A DNA stretch of 64,000 nucleotides from contig NC_092679.1 of NCBI RefSeq assembly GCF_964355755.1, positions 20,822,932-20,886,931 on the forward strand, given 5' to 3'. Below, in pieces: positions 26,801 to 34,935 of the stretch. The position numbers were made by a program, and so were the translations under genes. The notes below the pieces were generated by a model that made no database searches, was not told the DNA's origin, and saw only the letters and a list, made by a program, of their open reading frames with translations. Origin of the DNA: Antedon mediterranea. Taxonomy: Eukaryota; Echinodermata; Crinoidea; Comatulida; Antedonidae. Position 1 is the stretch's first letter. Each line of letters begins with the position of its first letter.

Positions 26801-29070
26801 TGCTGATAATGTCCCAATGCAGCCTGTTTGAAGCATCTGCTTAACCCATTCTGTTGGTACCTATGAAACAAGAGGGTGAATTTTAAAAATTACCATCATA
26901 ATCACCACTGTACTATTTTGTAAGACTACAGTAAAGCTCTGTCTACACTATCAAACTTTGTGACAACAAATGTGATGGGCCCATGGACATGATGTCATAT
27001 CACTACCACATTTGGGCCTATCACTACCATATTTCGGCACATCACACTTATTTTGTCAAACTAGTTTGATAGTATAGTCAAGACAAGACTGAATGTGTCA
27101 CAGAGGGTGCAGTACCAGGTAGGCTGCCTAGCTTTTAAAGCCATGAACAATATTGCCCCTTGATACATCACCCAACGATTTTCCACTGTTCCGATACACT
27201 CTATGAGGACTAGGGCTGCTTCCAGGGGAGACTTACTGGTACCCAAAGTTAAATTGGAATGTTTCCGGCGCTCTTTTATTTATTCTGCTTGTATTTTATA
27301 TAATGTATTACCTTCTGTTTTGAAAGAATGTACCAATATTAACTCGTTTAAATTTAATTTTAAAAAACACATTTTATCGTAATTGTTTAATTGAATTTTT
27401 TGGATAATTATTTTTTTATATAATAGTTTTAAATTTAAATGTATATAATAGATTCGTATTAGTTAAGTATAGTTTTATATATTTTGTCATTTTTAAGAGG
27501 GCCCCTGAATATCAGCTGGCCTGCGGGTTCAGCTGGAAGGGTTACCCTCTATAAATAAAGTTGAAATAAAATAAAATAAAAAAAACTTTAGCCTCTAGCC
27601 TAGAATATAGAGAAGGCTAGTAGTAGGTCAACTAAACGGGTCCTCCTAAAACCTGCCCAGAGAATGCCTACAGACTGCACTAATTTAAACATAATTTGTT
27701 ATAAACTGAAGCATACGGTAAATCTTCTAATAGTAACCCACACTCTAAAATAGTAACCTCCCTTCTAATAGTCACCCACACTCTAAAATAGTAACCTCCC
27801 TTCTAATAGTAACCCACACTCTAAAATAGTAACCTCCCTTCTTATAGTAACCCACCTTTTGAAGTCAATCTATAATAATAACCCACTACTCTAATAGTAA
27901 CCCATAAGGGTAACTATTAGAGTCACAAAAACTATTGACAAAATGACATTACCCTATGAAGACTGGTCGTTTAATGACAGCCGTATTTTGAAAATAAGGA
28001 GATAATGCATGTTGATTATATAAGGAGATAATGCATGTTGATAAGGAGATAATTCATGTTGATCTCGGGAGTGGGGGAGGATTGAGTGTTTTTGAGTTTA
28101 TAAAATAAATTTAGAGTTCAAACAAGTTTGTTTAATCGTACTGTTTTATTATTTTGCTATGAGTTGCTGACCGGAAAAGTTGGGGTGGGTTACTATTTTC
28201 AGGTGCTTAATTTAAGATTAGTAATAGTAACCCACTACTCTAATAGTAACCTTCCTTCTAATAGTAACCCTCCTTCTAATAGTAACCCACCCTAAAAAAA
28301 CAATCAAAGAATAATAATTCAGGCTTATAATTAGAAGATTTACGGTACTTCCTTTTCAGATAATTTAAACGGATCAGTTTAGAGTTTCATCAACTACTTC
28401 ATCTTTTTATAAAAGTGTTTATAATTGATGGTAAATAATGATATTATATATGACTGTAATAAATGAATGTAATAAAGTAATGAGAGCTACAGCTCAGTGG
28501 AAATTTAATTAACAAATACACACGATCAAATCTTTATTTAATCATTTACAGATAGATATAATTATCATACTAGTTCACTATAATTATGTTGTCACAACGA
28601 TGTTGCAAAATTTTTCTACTAACATGACGTTTGAGTAAAAATGTTCTTTAAAAAGTCTCTGTAATCTGAAAATGTTTTGTTATATAAGAACGTTTTAATA
28701 TCATATAGGCTTACGTAAGTGTATATATATTATGAGTGAGTCATATGGCCGAGCGGTTAAGGCAGGGGCGCCGTTTACCGTACCTAAAGAGCCAACAACA
28801 ACATCGGCAAGGGTTCGAGGCCGACTCGCTCCTAGTTCTGGTGGTGGAACAAGTCTTCTCGGATAAGGACTATAAACCGTAGGTCCAGTGTACACAGTTA
28901 TAACCTGTGTGTACTTTAAAGAAACCCAGTTCATTATTCGAAAAAGAGTAGGGGGTTACCCCGGTGAACTGGTTCACACAATAGCCCCTGTATCAGGGGG
29001 ATTACCACCTATCTGATAGGACAGTGATTAATTCACTATTGGTAATCCTTGGCCACATTGCCTAAAGACA

Positions 29071-29101
<31 letters not shown>

Positions 29102-29674
29102 AAATAAAACATTCAAGGCCAAAATTTACTTAGATAAATATTGTAAATAATAAATAAACTGTTCTCTTCGGTCTTCGGGTGCTTCTTTCAGTGCCTCAGC
29201 AGGCGGTTTAGTTGTGTTTTATTTAGTAGGACCTCAACTCAATTCAAAACAAGCCAATCAAAATAATGATATAATAATATTAATAATAATAATAATCAGT
29301 AAAAATGTTTTTATAATGGCCTTTTTTTATTCCTATATATGATAACGCTAAAAATCAAGCCAGTATTACTATTATTACGTGAATATAATTTAGCGTGTTG
29401 TAGGACTAGCTAGGCGGTCTCTAGGTACTACCGGGATTCACCCCTACTAGGCTACCTACTCTAGCTAGATTACTACTAATCTATAGGCTACGAGAGACGG
29501 TAAGTACGGTAGGCTAGGCCTAGATAGTAGGCCTAAAACTAACTAGCCGGCCTCATCTCAAGAGGAAAACAGTCTTACTGCAGCAGTAATTGCTCCATTT
29601 TCTCTACTTTTTAGCAATCTAACATCTAGAAACAAATCCTTTGAAATCTGGTCAATGCAAATGTTGCTTTCCAT
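11864..29674 (-). CDS. WDR81: WD repeat-containing protein 81 (BEACH-WD40), 25 exons
   Basis: In vertebrates WDR81 acts with WDR91 on endosomes to restrain PI3-kinase complexes and in aggrephagy. Exons 5' to 3': 29579-29674, 26691-26860, 25735-25894, 23757-24881, 23051-23260, 22671-22775, 22352-22491, 21831-22011, 20896-21068, 19416-20644, 18909-19051, 18390-18509, 17837-18083, 17171-17368, 16747-16879, 16204-16337, 15956-16003, 15615-15822, 14909-14958, 14185-14408, 13427-13616, 13064-13203, 12816-12912, 12363-12463, 11864-11992. All phases close to 1916 codons, close to the ~1941 of human. The long exon 4 carries a pseudokinase-like stretch (HANGIPCGNISLRNF) and the BEACH domain (VLGHISNFDYLMALN, NPNYHPIFPWVMDF, WTPDECIPEFF, WIDLTFGYK; about 319-525). 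Residues from about 1610 to the end form WD40 repeats (KDKTVRVW, LQIWDPF, VDHSMALW). The start MESNICIDQISKDL was chosen because both duplicated exon copies keep it. The exon 13 donor is the unusual GTTACT. Confidence 0.95.
12181..12328. mobile_element. TA-flanked MITE, CAGTCAACTCTCC family, copy 2 (decayed)
   Basis: The right arm ends GGAGAGTTAACTG, and GGGAGAGTTCCTAGTTTACAG matches the 22040 copy. The left arm is degenerate (CTCTCAATACTGG). It is in the last WDR81 introns. Confidence 0.5.
12609..12753. mobile_element. Palindromic MITE, AGCTCTGTC family, copy e
   Basis: TTA-flanked on both sides; ends AGCTCTGTCTACACTATCAA and TTGATAGTGTAGACAGAGCT. Orientation of the asymmetric middle is opposite to copies b and c. 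It is in WDR81 intron 23. Confidence 0.85.
13064..14408 (-). other. WDR81: WDR81 exons 20-22: WD40 propeller blades
   Basis: Exon 20 (14185-14408) gives GHSGGIRSLHVLDDEQTFF followed by SASKDKTVRVW, a textbook GH...W-x repeat. Exon 21 (13427-13616) gives IWDPFKGAQ and DASVRMIDTR. Exon 22 (13064-13203) gives IRCLAVNKEGNLLGVGLSSG. These support a C-terminal propeller. Confidence 0.9.
13234..13369. mobile_element. Palindromic MITE, AGCTCTGTC family, copy f
   Basis: TTA then AGCTCTGTCTATACTA at left, TGATAGTGTAGACAGAGCT then TTA at right. The left arm has lost about 10 bases. It is in WDR81 intron 21. Confidence 0.85.
14499..14662. mobile_element. Mariner-like MITE fragment
   Basis: It starts after TA with CAGTAGAGCTTTGGGAAAAC and contains CCTCTATTCAGGGGACA, matched in inverted sense by CCCCTATTTAAAGGACA and GACTCAACAAAG-type arms to about 14662. 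The right terminus is unclear. It is in WDR81 intron 19. Confidence 0.5.
15136..15598. repeat. Minisatellite, ~17-bp unit, in WDR81 intron 18
   Basis: About 25 imperfect units of the type TTGAGTGAGGCACTTAT or TCGAGTAAGGCACTCAT follow one another, with larger 48- to 60-bp higher-order repeats (the GAGAGAAACACTTATTTGAG block occurs twice, near 15392 and 15471). Confidence 0.85.
16405..16500 (+). mobile_element. tRNA-like SINE fragment, second type
   Basis: GTGGAGTGGTATATTGGTGG resembles a tRNA A-box region, and GAGTTCAAATTCTGCC resembles a B box about 50 bases later. No clear A tail is present. It is in WDR81 intron 15. Confidence 0.45.
17611..17785 (-). mobile_element. tRNA-derived SINE, family A, copy 3
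   Basis: It matches 6813-7006 in the same orientation, including the CCAACAGCAAGTAACTCGCC end, GCATGATAAATTAT inverted near 17660, and the inverted B box GGATTGAACC-like GATTGAACCCTGG near 17737. It abuts exon 13 of WDR81. Confidence 0.7.
18795..18875 (-). mobile_element. tRNA-derived SINE fragment, family A-like head
   Basis: Only the tRNA-like head remains: inverted B box GGATTTGAACCAAG near 18813 and A-box region CAACCACCAAGCTGCAG near 18854. It is in WDR81 intron 11. Confidence 0.5.
19416..20644 (-). other. WDR81: WDR81 exon 10 (large internal exon)
   Basis: This 1229-bp exon encodes an alpha-helical region (VKQLTAFLEEL, LLLPCLIPLFQKEDCRLYAF) followed by a long acidic, serine-rich disordered stretch (DYENEEEYVSDD, SSDGYASEEP), and ends with helices including SILWLADKIGPFL. 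It links the BEACH and WD40 halves. Confidence 0.9.
21638..21806. mobile_element. GC-rich palindromic MITE with TTA duplication
   Basis: TTA, then AGGGCCTTTCACACCTGCTC; GAACAGGTGTGAAAGGCCCT, then TTA. Inverted arms of about 40 bp include CGGCACGGTTCCGGTCCGG. The GC content is far above the flanks. TTA duplication and GGCCTTTCACAC-type ends fit PIF/Harbinger MITEs. It is in WDR81 intron 8. Confidence 0.85.
22040..22202. mobile_element. TA-flanked MITE, CAGTCAACTCTCC family, copy 3
   Basis: Ends CAGTCAACTCTCCCAATACC and GGTATTTGGATTGTAGACTG, each flanked by TA, which suits a Tc1/mariner-type duplication. It is the best preserved of three copies. It is in WDR81 intron 7. Confidence 0.75.
23300..23461. 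mobile_element. Palindromic MITE, AGCTCTGTC family, copy g
   Basis: It starts CTCTGTCTACACTATTAAAC and ends AGTTTCATAGTGTGGACAGG. It is the most diverged of the full-length copies, with no clear TTA at left. It is in WDR81 intron 4. Confidence 0.75.
23757..24881 (-). other. WDR81: WDR81 exon 4: pseudokinase-like segment and BEACH domain
   Basis: This 1125-bp exon encodes 375 residues. The first half has a kinase-like catalytic-loop region, HANGIPCGNISLRNF, in which the HRD/DFG catalytic residues are not apparent, so no kinase activity is expected. The second half has the BEACH signature blocks, up to LHKWIDLTFGYK at the 3' edge. Confidence 0.9.
25190..25727. repeat. Minisatellite, ~66-bp unit, eight copies, in WDR81 intron 3
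   Basis: Eight near-identical units carry CATGTGTGATCCACTTGTGG, then TACCAGTGCTAAATAAGTTA, then GTCAACTGGGTCAG, joined by T-runs of varying length. The array ends about 7 bases from the exon 3 splice donor (25734-25729 on the minus strand). Confidence 0.95.
26215..26410 (+). mobile_element. LINE 3' tail
   Basis: It ends in TGTGAATAAATTTGAACTTG with a short TTGAAC microsatellite, preceded by GGTGGATCCAGGCTTAAAGC. This is typical of CR1/L2-like LINE 3' ends. There is no coding part. It is in WDR81 intron 2. Confidence 0.5.
26935..27077. mobile_element. Palindromic MITE, AGCTCTGTC family, copy h
   Basis: Left AGCTCTGTCTACACTATCAA; right arm TCAAACTAGTTTGATAGTATAG, then broken where the adjacent LINE remnant starts. 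It is in WDR81 intron 1. Confidence 0.75.
27080..27595 (+). pseudogene. Decayed non-LTR retrotransposon: reverse transcriptase C-terminus and 3'UTR
   Basis: Translation of 27085-27370 reads RLNVSQRVQYQVGCLAFKAM, then YITQRFSTVPIHSMRTRAAS, then NSFKFNFKKHIL, the usual order at the C-terminus of CR1/L2-type LINE polymerases. An in-frame TGA interrupts it near 27158, so it is dead. The 3' end carries AGGGTTACCCTCTATAAATA followed by an (AAATA)-type tail to about 27595. It is in WDR81 intron 1. Confidence 0.7.
27725..28295. repeat. Minisatellite of AATAGTAACCC units
   Basis: A 34- to 36-bp unit built from AATAGTAACCCACACTCTAAA and ATAGTAACCTCCCTTCT repeats about four times (27735-27905). Scattered units recur at 28220-28295, with an inverted GGGTAACTATTAGAG near 27909. 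It is in WDR81 intron 1. Confidence 0.8.
28737..29108 (+). mobile_element. tRNA-derived SINE, family B (Leu/Ser-tRNA-like head)
   Basis: A box TGGCCGAGCGGTTAAGGC at 28747 and B box GGTTCGAGGCC at 28812 give RNA polymerase III promoter spacing. A body of ~230 bp follows, then an A-run and an (AATA)n tail at 29071-29108. The paralogous site in the second copy of the duplication (near 31335) is empty, so it inserted after the duplication. Length and tail exclude a plain tRNA gene. Confidence 0.85.
29579..29674 (-). other. WDR81: WDR81 exon 1
   Basis: It encodes 32 residues from MESNICIDQISKDLFLDVR to NGAITAA and splices in phase 0 with GTAAGA to exon 2, which begins VPTEWVKQML. An in-frame upstream ATG at 29758 would add a hydrophobic stretch. 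I treat it as 5'UTR because the frame is closed by a stop in the duplicate copy. Confidence 0.85.
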
Positions 29675-30859
29675 CTCACATTTCTCAAAAAAGTACTTGT
29701 AATTCAGTTGAGAAAAGCAAAATTTGATCAACAGTACTAATAATAGCAGGCAAAACATAACCTTTCACCAGAAGATTGTTCTATTATTTTATAGGGATAA
29801 ATTATTCATGGACGTAACAAAAACATTAACAATTTCTTATCGTTTTATATCAAAATTTATTTTATGAAATAGATTTTAAAGGTTTGAAAAACGTACGGTT
29901 GATTAAAAATTAATATAACAATAAATGTGATGGGGTTGGTTTATATACATACCTTGTAAAAAAACAATGTAAATGGAATGCGCTAATAAATATAATGCAT
30001 ATTCATAGTTACCTATGAATATTTTTTATCAAAAATATGTATTTAAAAAAACAATTCAAATTGCAATATATTTCACAATAATACATTTAACGGTTAAATA
30101 TTAATATATAGTCTTTCATATGTAATTAAAAGATGGTTTTGTTAATTTAATAAATTATGAACCATATTGACACCGATATTGTAGCAAGGTAGAAATGTCT
30201 GTGTATAAATATAAACATAAACATAATCGTTTGACAAGGCCGATCGTACATTACTTTTAAATCATCCCAGTAACAGATTGACCCATCTCAAGGTGCCCTT
30301 CCAGCAGCAATACTTATTATATGATTAATAACTAATTAATAATAATTAAATAAATGTATATACTAGTACTAGTAATCATAAAAATGTTTATTTTGTAAAT
30401 AAATATATTAGCATAAAAAAAATGTATTTAAACAAACAGTATTTTTAAATTTTTATTTTGTAAATATATTAGCATAAAAAAAAGTATTTAAACAAACAGT
30501 ATTTTAGAGTAAAAAAATGTATTTAAACAGACAACTGAAAATAATAGCGTTTACCATTAAATGATAAATCACACACGCGACGTCGAAAAAAGAAATCACC
30601 CTAACCGAAAGCGAACGCCATAATTATGTCATCAAATTATAGTAACAAAGAAATAGTTTTCACTTGCACATGCTGGCGTAAGAATTATCCGCTCGTGCGG
30701 ATACTTGAAGCAGTCAGGCGAAACGCTTGTCAAAAGTGCAGAAGGCCACTAGTTTTGAAAATAAAAAAATGGTGGACAGAAGAGTACGACTTCTACAACT
30801 AAAGAAGTGTATTTATATACCTAATCCCGTATAAAGATATTTTTATAAACTGAGGCATA

Positions 30860-32530
30860 GGCCTACTTCCTTTTCAGATAATTTAAATGGATCAGGTTGG
30901 ACCTTGGAGTTTCATCAATTACTTCATCTTTAAAGTGTTTATAATATAATAATAATAATAATTTATTTAGAAAACGCTTTTTGAACAGCGGCACACATAA
31001 TAATGGTGCATCCTTAAAACAATTAAACATACAATATAAAAATATATGAGTATAAATAGAGGGCTACTAATGATGATATATATAATGAGTGTGACTGTAA
31101 AAAACGAATGTAATAAAGTAATCAGAGCTACTGTCTGCTTAGTGGAAATTTAACAAATACACACGATCAAATCGTTATTTAATCCTTTACACAGATACAG
31201 ATATTATACTATTTTACTAGTTCACTATGTTGTCACAACGTTGTTCATTTTTACTCAAATGTCTATACAAGGTCTCTGAAAATGCTTTGTTATATAATAT
31301 TAATAACGTTTTAATATTACATATAGGCTTACGTCAATTTATAAAACATTCAAGACCAAAATTATAGACCTTAGATAAATAAATATATTAAAAAATAAAA
31401 TATTTCTATTTATATATTATATTGTTTTGTAACAGGGGGTTTCTACTTATAAGCTGTGCTTCAGAGATTCCCTCTTTCCATTCTTTTGTTTGGTAATGAT
31501 TATTTATGTATGTTTATGTTTGTTTTTTTTTTAATGGAAATAAAGAAACAAACAAACAAACTGTTCTGTTCGGTCTTAAGTTCGGGTGCTTCTTTCAGTG
31601 CCTCAGCAGGCGGTTTAGTTGTGTTATATTTAATACCTCAATTCAAAACAAGCCAATCAAAATACAATTTTAAAAAGCAGTACAAAATGTTTTAATAATG
31701 TTTTTATTCCTATATGATAACGCTAAAAATCAAGCCAGTGTTACGTGAATATAGGACTAGCTAGGCGGTCTCTAGGTACTACCGGGATTCACCCCTACTA
31801 TTAGTATACTAGGCTACCTACTCAAGCTAGACTATACTAGGCCTATAGATACTATAGGCTACACAAGAGAGGGTAGGCCTCGCATATCTCAAGAGGAAAA
31901 CACTCTTACTGCAGCAGTAATTGTTCCATTTTCTCTACTTTTTAGCAATTTAACATCTAGAAACAAATCCTTTGAAATCTGGTCAATGCAAATGTTGCTT
32001 TCCATCTCACATTTCTCAAAAAAGTACTTTTAATTCAGTTGAGAAAAGCAAAATTTGATCAACAGCGATCTATAATAGCAGGCACAACATAACCTTTCAC
32101 CCGAAGATTGTTCTATTATTTTATAGGGGATAAATTATTCATGGGCGTAACAAAAACATTAACAATTTCTTATATAATCGTTTTATATCAAAATCTATTT
32201 ATGAAATAGATTTTTAAGTTTTGAAACAAACTATTGTTAATTAAAAATCAATATAATAATAAATATAACAGGGTTGGCTTATAAATACCTTGTAAAAAAA
32301 ACATTGTAAATGGCATGCGCTAATAAATATAATGCATATTCATAGTTACCTATATAAAAAATATGTATTTAAAAAAACAATTTAAATTGCAATATATTTC
32401 ACAATAATACATTTAACGGTTAAAAAATAGTATATAGTCTTTCATATGTAATTAAAAGATGGTTTTGTTAATTAGTTTAATAATTTATGAACCATATTGA
32501 CACCGAAATTGTAGCAACGTAGAAATGCCT
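30860..32530. repeat. Segmental duplication, copy 2
   Basis: Tandem partner of 28345-30545. It has its own insert near 31400-31560, which looks like a LINE-type 3' tail ending in AATAAAGAAACAAACAAAC. Exon, donor and flanks are retained. Confidence 0.85.
31910..32005 (-). CDS. Duplicated WDR81 first exon (possible alternative first exon)
   Basis: A second copy of WDR81 exon 1 keeps the ATG, the full 96-base frame and the GTAAGA donor. Two residues differ (R19K and A28T). It lies 2.3 kb upstream of the first copy, on the same strand. It could serve as an alternative first exon splicing to 26860 or be a silent relic; sequence alone cannot tell. In this copy the upstream frame is stopped by TAA shortly before the ATG. 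Confidence 0.6.
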
Positions 32531-32559
32531 ATGTTTAAATATAAACATAATCGCCTAGC

Positions 32560-32850
32560 CACATCGATCGTACATCACTTTCAAGTCAAGCCACTGATTC
32601 TCCGAGTCTGATCCCTAGTAGGCAGATCGACCCCAGCAAGGTGGCCCCACTGTAGAGAGTATAGAGCTTCGGTTCTCCCGAGTCCCAGCGCTCGGTAGTA
32701 GAATCACGTATGTTGGAAACCGCCGTGTTATGATGCGTGTGCTGGTCTTCCATAGGGTGTAATTGTTGTAGGCTACAATTCCTGTCCTCGATCAACCTAG
32801 GTCCAACTAGGGCGGGAGGGAGTCTGCTCGTCAATGCTTCAGTTCTTCTT
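32560..32850. other. GC-richer segment of unknown origin
   Basis: Base composition shifts clearly from the AT-rich flanks. An 82-codon open frame on the minus strand (32586-32834, DSTTERWDSGEPKLY) may be a fragment of a mobile element, but I recognise no domain. Confidence 0.3.
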
Positions 32851-32904
32851 CATTGGTACGATCACAAACGCTGTGCCTGTGGCACGTAGCGGATTTTTTC
32901 TAAA

Positions 32905-33085
32905 GGGGTCGTCAAACACACGGCCAACCTGTGGTTCTTTTTTGGCCAGCCTGTGGTCCGAGGGCACTAGCATGAAAACACACAGCCCGTCTCAGCTCTG
33001 TGATTCTTTTTTGGCCAGCCTGTGGTCCGAGGGCGTTAGACATACTGGCCAGCCTGTAGTCCCAAGGGCGCTAGACAACTTTTCC
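32905..33085. repeat. Repeat of GGCCAGCCTGTGGTCCGAGG units
   Basis: Three to four imperfect units of GGCCAGCCTGTGGTCCGAGG plus GCGCTAGAC-like spacers follow GGGGTCGTCAAACACACGGCC. The same block occurs in inverse orientation at 60905-61035. Confidence 0.75.
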
Positions 33086-33195
33086 ATGCTTTTCTAAAGT
33101 GAGCCCTCTACAGCTGTTTTCATTTTATAAAAACTTCACTGTGCTTTGACAAGAATATGTGTTGTAATTTATGGGTCTTAATGTATTATATTAGA

Positions 33196-33330
33196 TTATT
33201 GGTTATCCGCAACGAAGTTGCAGGATAACCTCTTGTGATTGTACGAAATCATCATCATCATCATTGGTTATCCGCAACGAAGTTGCAGGATAACCTCTTG
33301 TGATTGTACGAAATCATCATCATCATCAAC
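33196..33330. repeat. Two tandem 67-bp copies of a Helitron-type 5' end
   Basis: GGTTATCCGCAACGAAGTTG followed by CAGGATAACC forms a hairpin, then CTCTTGTGATTGTACGAAATC and a (CAT)n tract. Two nearly identical units stand side by side, directly before array copy 1, whose 5' end is similar (GTTATCCGC...GCGGATAAC). Confidence 0.7.
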
Positions 33331-33336
33331 TTTTTA

Positions 33337-34935
33337 TTAGTTATCCGCATTGAGCGGATAACTCCTTGTAACTGTCCTGTTTCATCATCTTTTTTTTTTT
33401 TCTGTATTCTTCTTTCTTTCTGTCATTTTTGTGCAGAGCATATCTCAAAAACGTGTACAGTTAACATTTCATAACTTTGTCAACATATGGGCATTCACGT
33501 GAAGTTGTGCTTTTTTATTTTTGAATGACGTCAGAATTGCGCAACATGACTTACGCGCGTTTTAACGAATTTAGCGTATTTAACATTAATCAAAAACCAT
33601 ATAACAATTTAAATTGAAACTTAGCAAAAGTAAAATTTATATTCTGCGCTAACCGACTGTGAAAAAAAAATGGCATGTTTCACACGAAGTTACGCGCGCA
33701 CGCGCGTTTAAAATTTAAAAATGCAAAAAATCAATTTCTAATCAACTTTCTACGCGTTTCATGTCATTTTGAGCATGTAAAAAATTCCCACGCGCGCGAA
33801 TATTTTTACGCGCGTGGTGCGCACGTAGCGTTGAAAACAATTTTTTTCGCGTGATTTAGGTTTTTCCAGCCTTTTCTAGTAATTTTACCAACTTTTAAAC
33901 GATTTCGACTTAAAATCACGTCATACGAGCCCGTAGAATTGGATAATTTATGTGCGTTTTTTTATGAAAAAGTTCAAAAATTCATCAAAATTTGTCAAAA
34001 TTATACCTTTTTTTAAACAGTTGTAGTTTCTAAACTAAACGGTAAAAGTTGTTTTTATTACGTTTTCTGGAAGATGATGAGTTGTAGATATCGTATCATG
34101 CATCAATATGGCTAACCGGACATTTAGACGTCATCGTATGGCCACTCGAATATAAAATATAGGGATTTTTTCTCTTTTGTCATAGCGCATCACATTGAAT
34201 AGAGCGCATCTCCACTTATCCGTTTTCCATTTTCACGCCGATTTTGATATTGTCTAGGTCAATCAACTATCCTTTGCATGAGTTAAAAATATTTTAATTT
34301 TTATGACGTCATCATGCCTAAAAATTTAAATTGCGTGTGCCTTTAATTTCATCTTTACAGTAAATTTTAATCTGTTATAGCTCGTACGAATAAAATGTGA
34401 TAATCACGATTAAAACGTTTTCTGGAAGCTATTGGATTGTAGATACAAAATCATCTAAAAATGTTGCCATTCGGATGTTGTGACGTCATCATATGGCCAG
34501 TTAAATAAGAAAAGTCGTATTTTCATCTTTTGCGTCATAATTCATTACATTTAAAAGAGCGTGCATCAATATTTCACGTATTCAAATTTCTTCTGCACTT
34601 TAATATGTTGTTACTGAAATAATTTCCTTCCCAAATTGCTGTCTTAGTTTTTCATTTTGATACCGTCGCCATGTTAAAAATAGGAATAAACGGGGGGTCC
34701 CGTAATTTCACCTATTCTACACTGTATGTAATATGTATACAGATTATACTGTGTATACTATATATGAATTTAAATAATAAAATTCAGCAATAACAACATA
34801 TCATATTCTTCAGTTCAGGTCATAATGCCAACGTGAACACTTCCTTTTGTCCTCAACATATCCCCTTAATGTTAATGTTGCACCACTTGCACGGCGGATA
34901 ACCAAACTCGTCAAAGTGACGAGTTACATGTCTAG
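33337..34935 (+). mobile_element. Non-autonomous Helitron-type element, copy 1
   Basis: It starts TTAGTTATCCGC and ends with GCGGATAACCAAACTCGTCA, a CTCGTCA-AAG-TGACGAG hairpin, TTACATGT and a terminal CTAG. The subterminal 5' and 3' inverted repeats and the hairpin near CTAG match the asymmetric-inverted-repeat design of Helitron-2/Helentron relatives. About 1.6 kb, non-coding. Confidence 0.8.

Larger units (their letters stand above)
28345..30545. repeat. Segmental duplication, copy 1 (contains WDR81 exon 1)
   Basis: This segment aligns with 30860-32530 in the same orientation. Shared blocks include ACTTCCTTTTCAGATAATTT, ACACACGATCAAATC, GCCTCAGCAGGCGGTTTAGT, the exon, and GTAATTAAAAGATGGTTTTG. 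Copy 1 alone carries the SINE at 28737-29108. Confidence 0.85.

Noticed and set aside
28740-28830. A functional leucine/serine tRNA gene
   Set aside because: A and B boxes are present, but the acceptor stem does not pair and a long body with A-rich tail follows; this is a SINE.
29675-29758. Upstream in-frame ATG extending WDR81 with a hydrophobic, signal-like stretch
   Set aside because: The duplicate copy has a stop in this frame, and alignment with the vertebrate N-terminus supports the inner Met.
32586-32834. 82-codon minus-strand frame in the GC-richer segment
   Set aside because: No recognisable domain; kept only as a composition anomaly.
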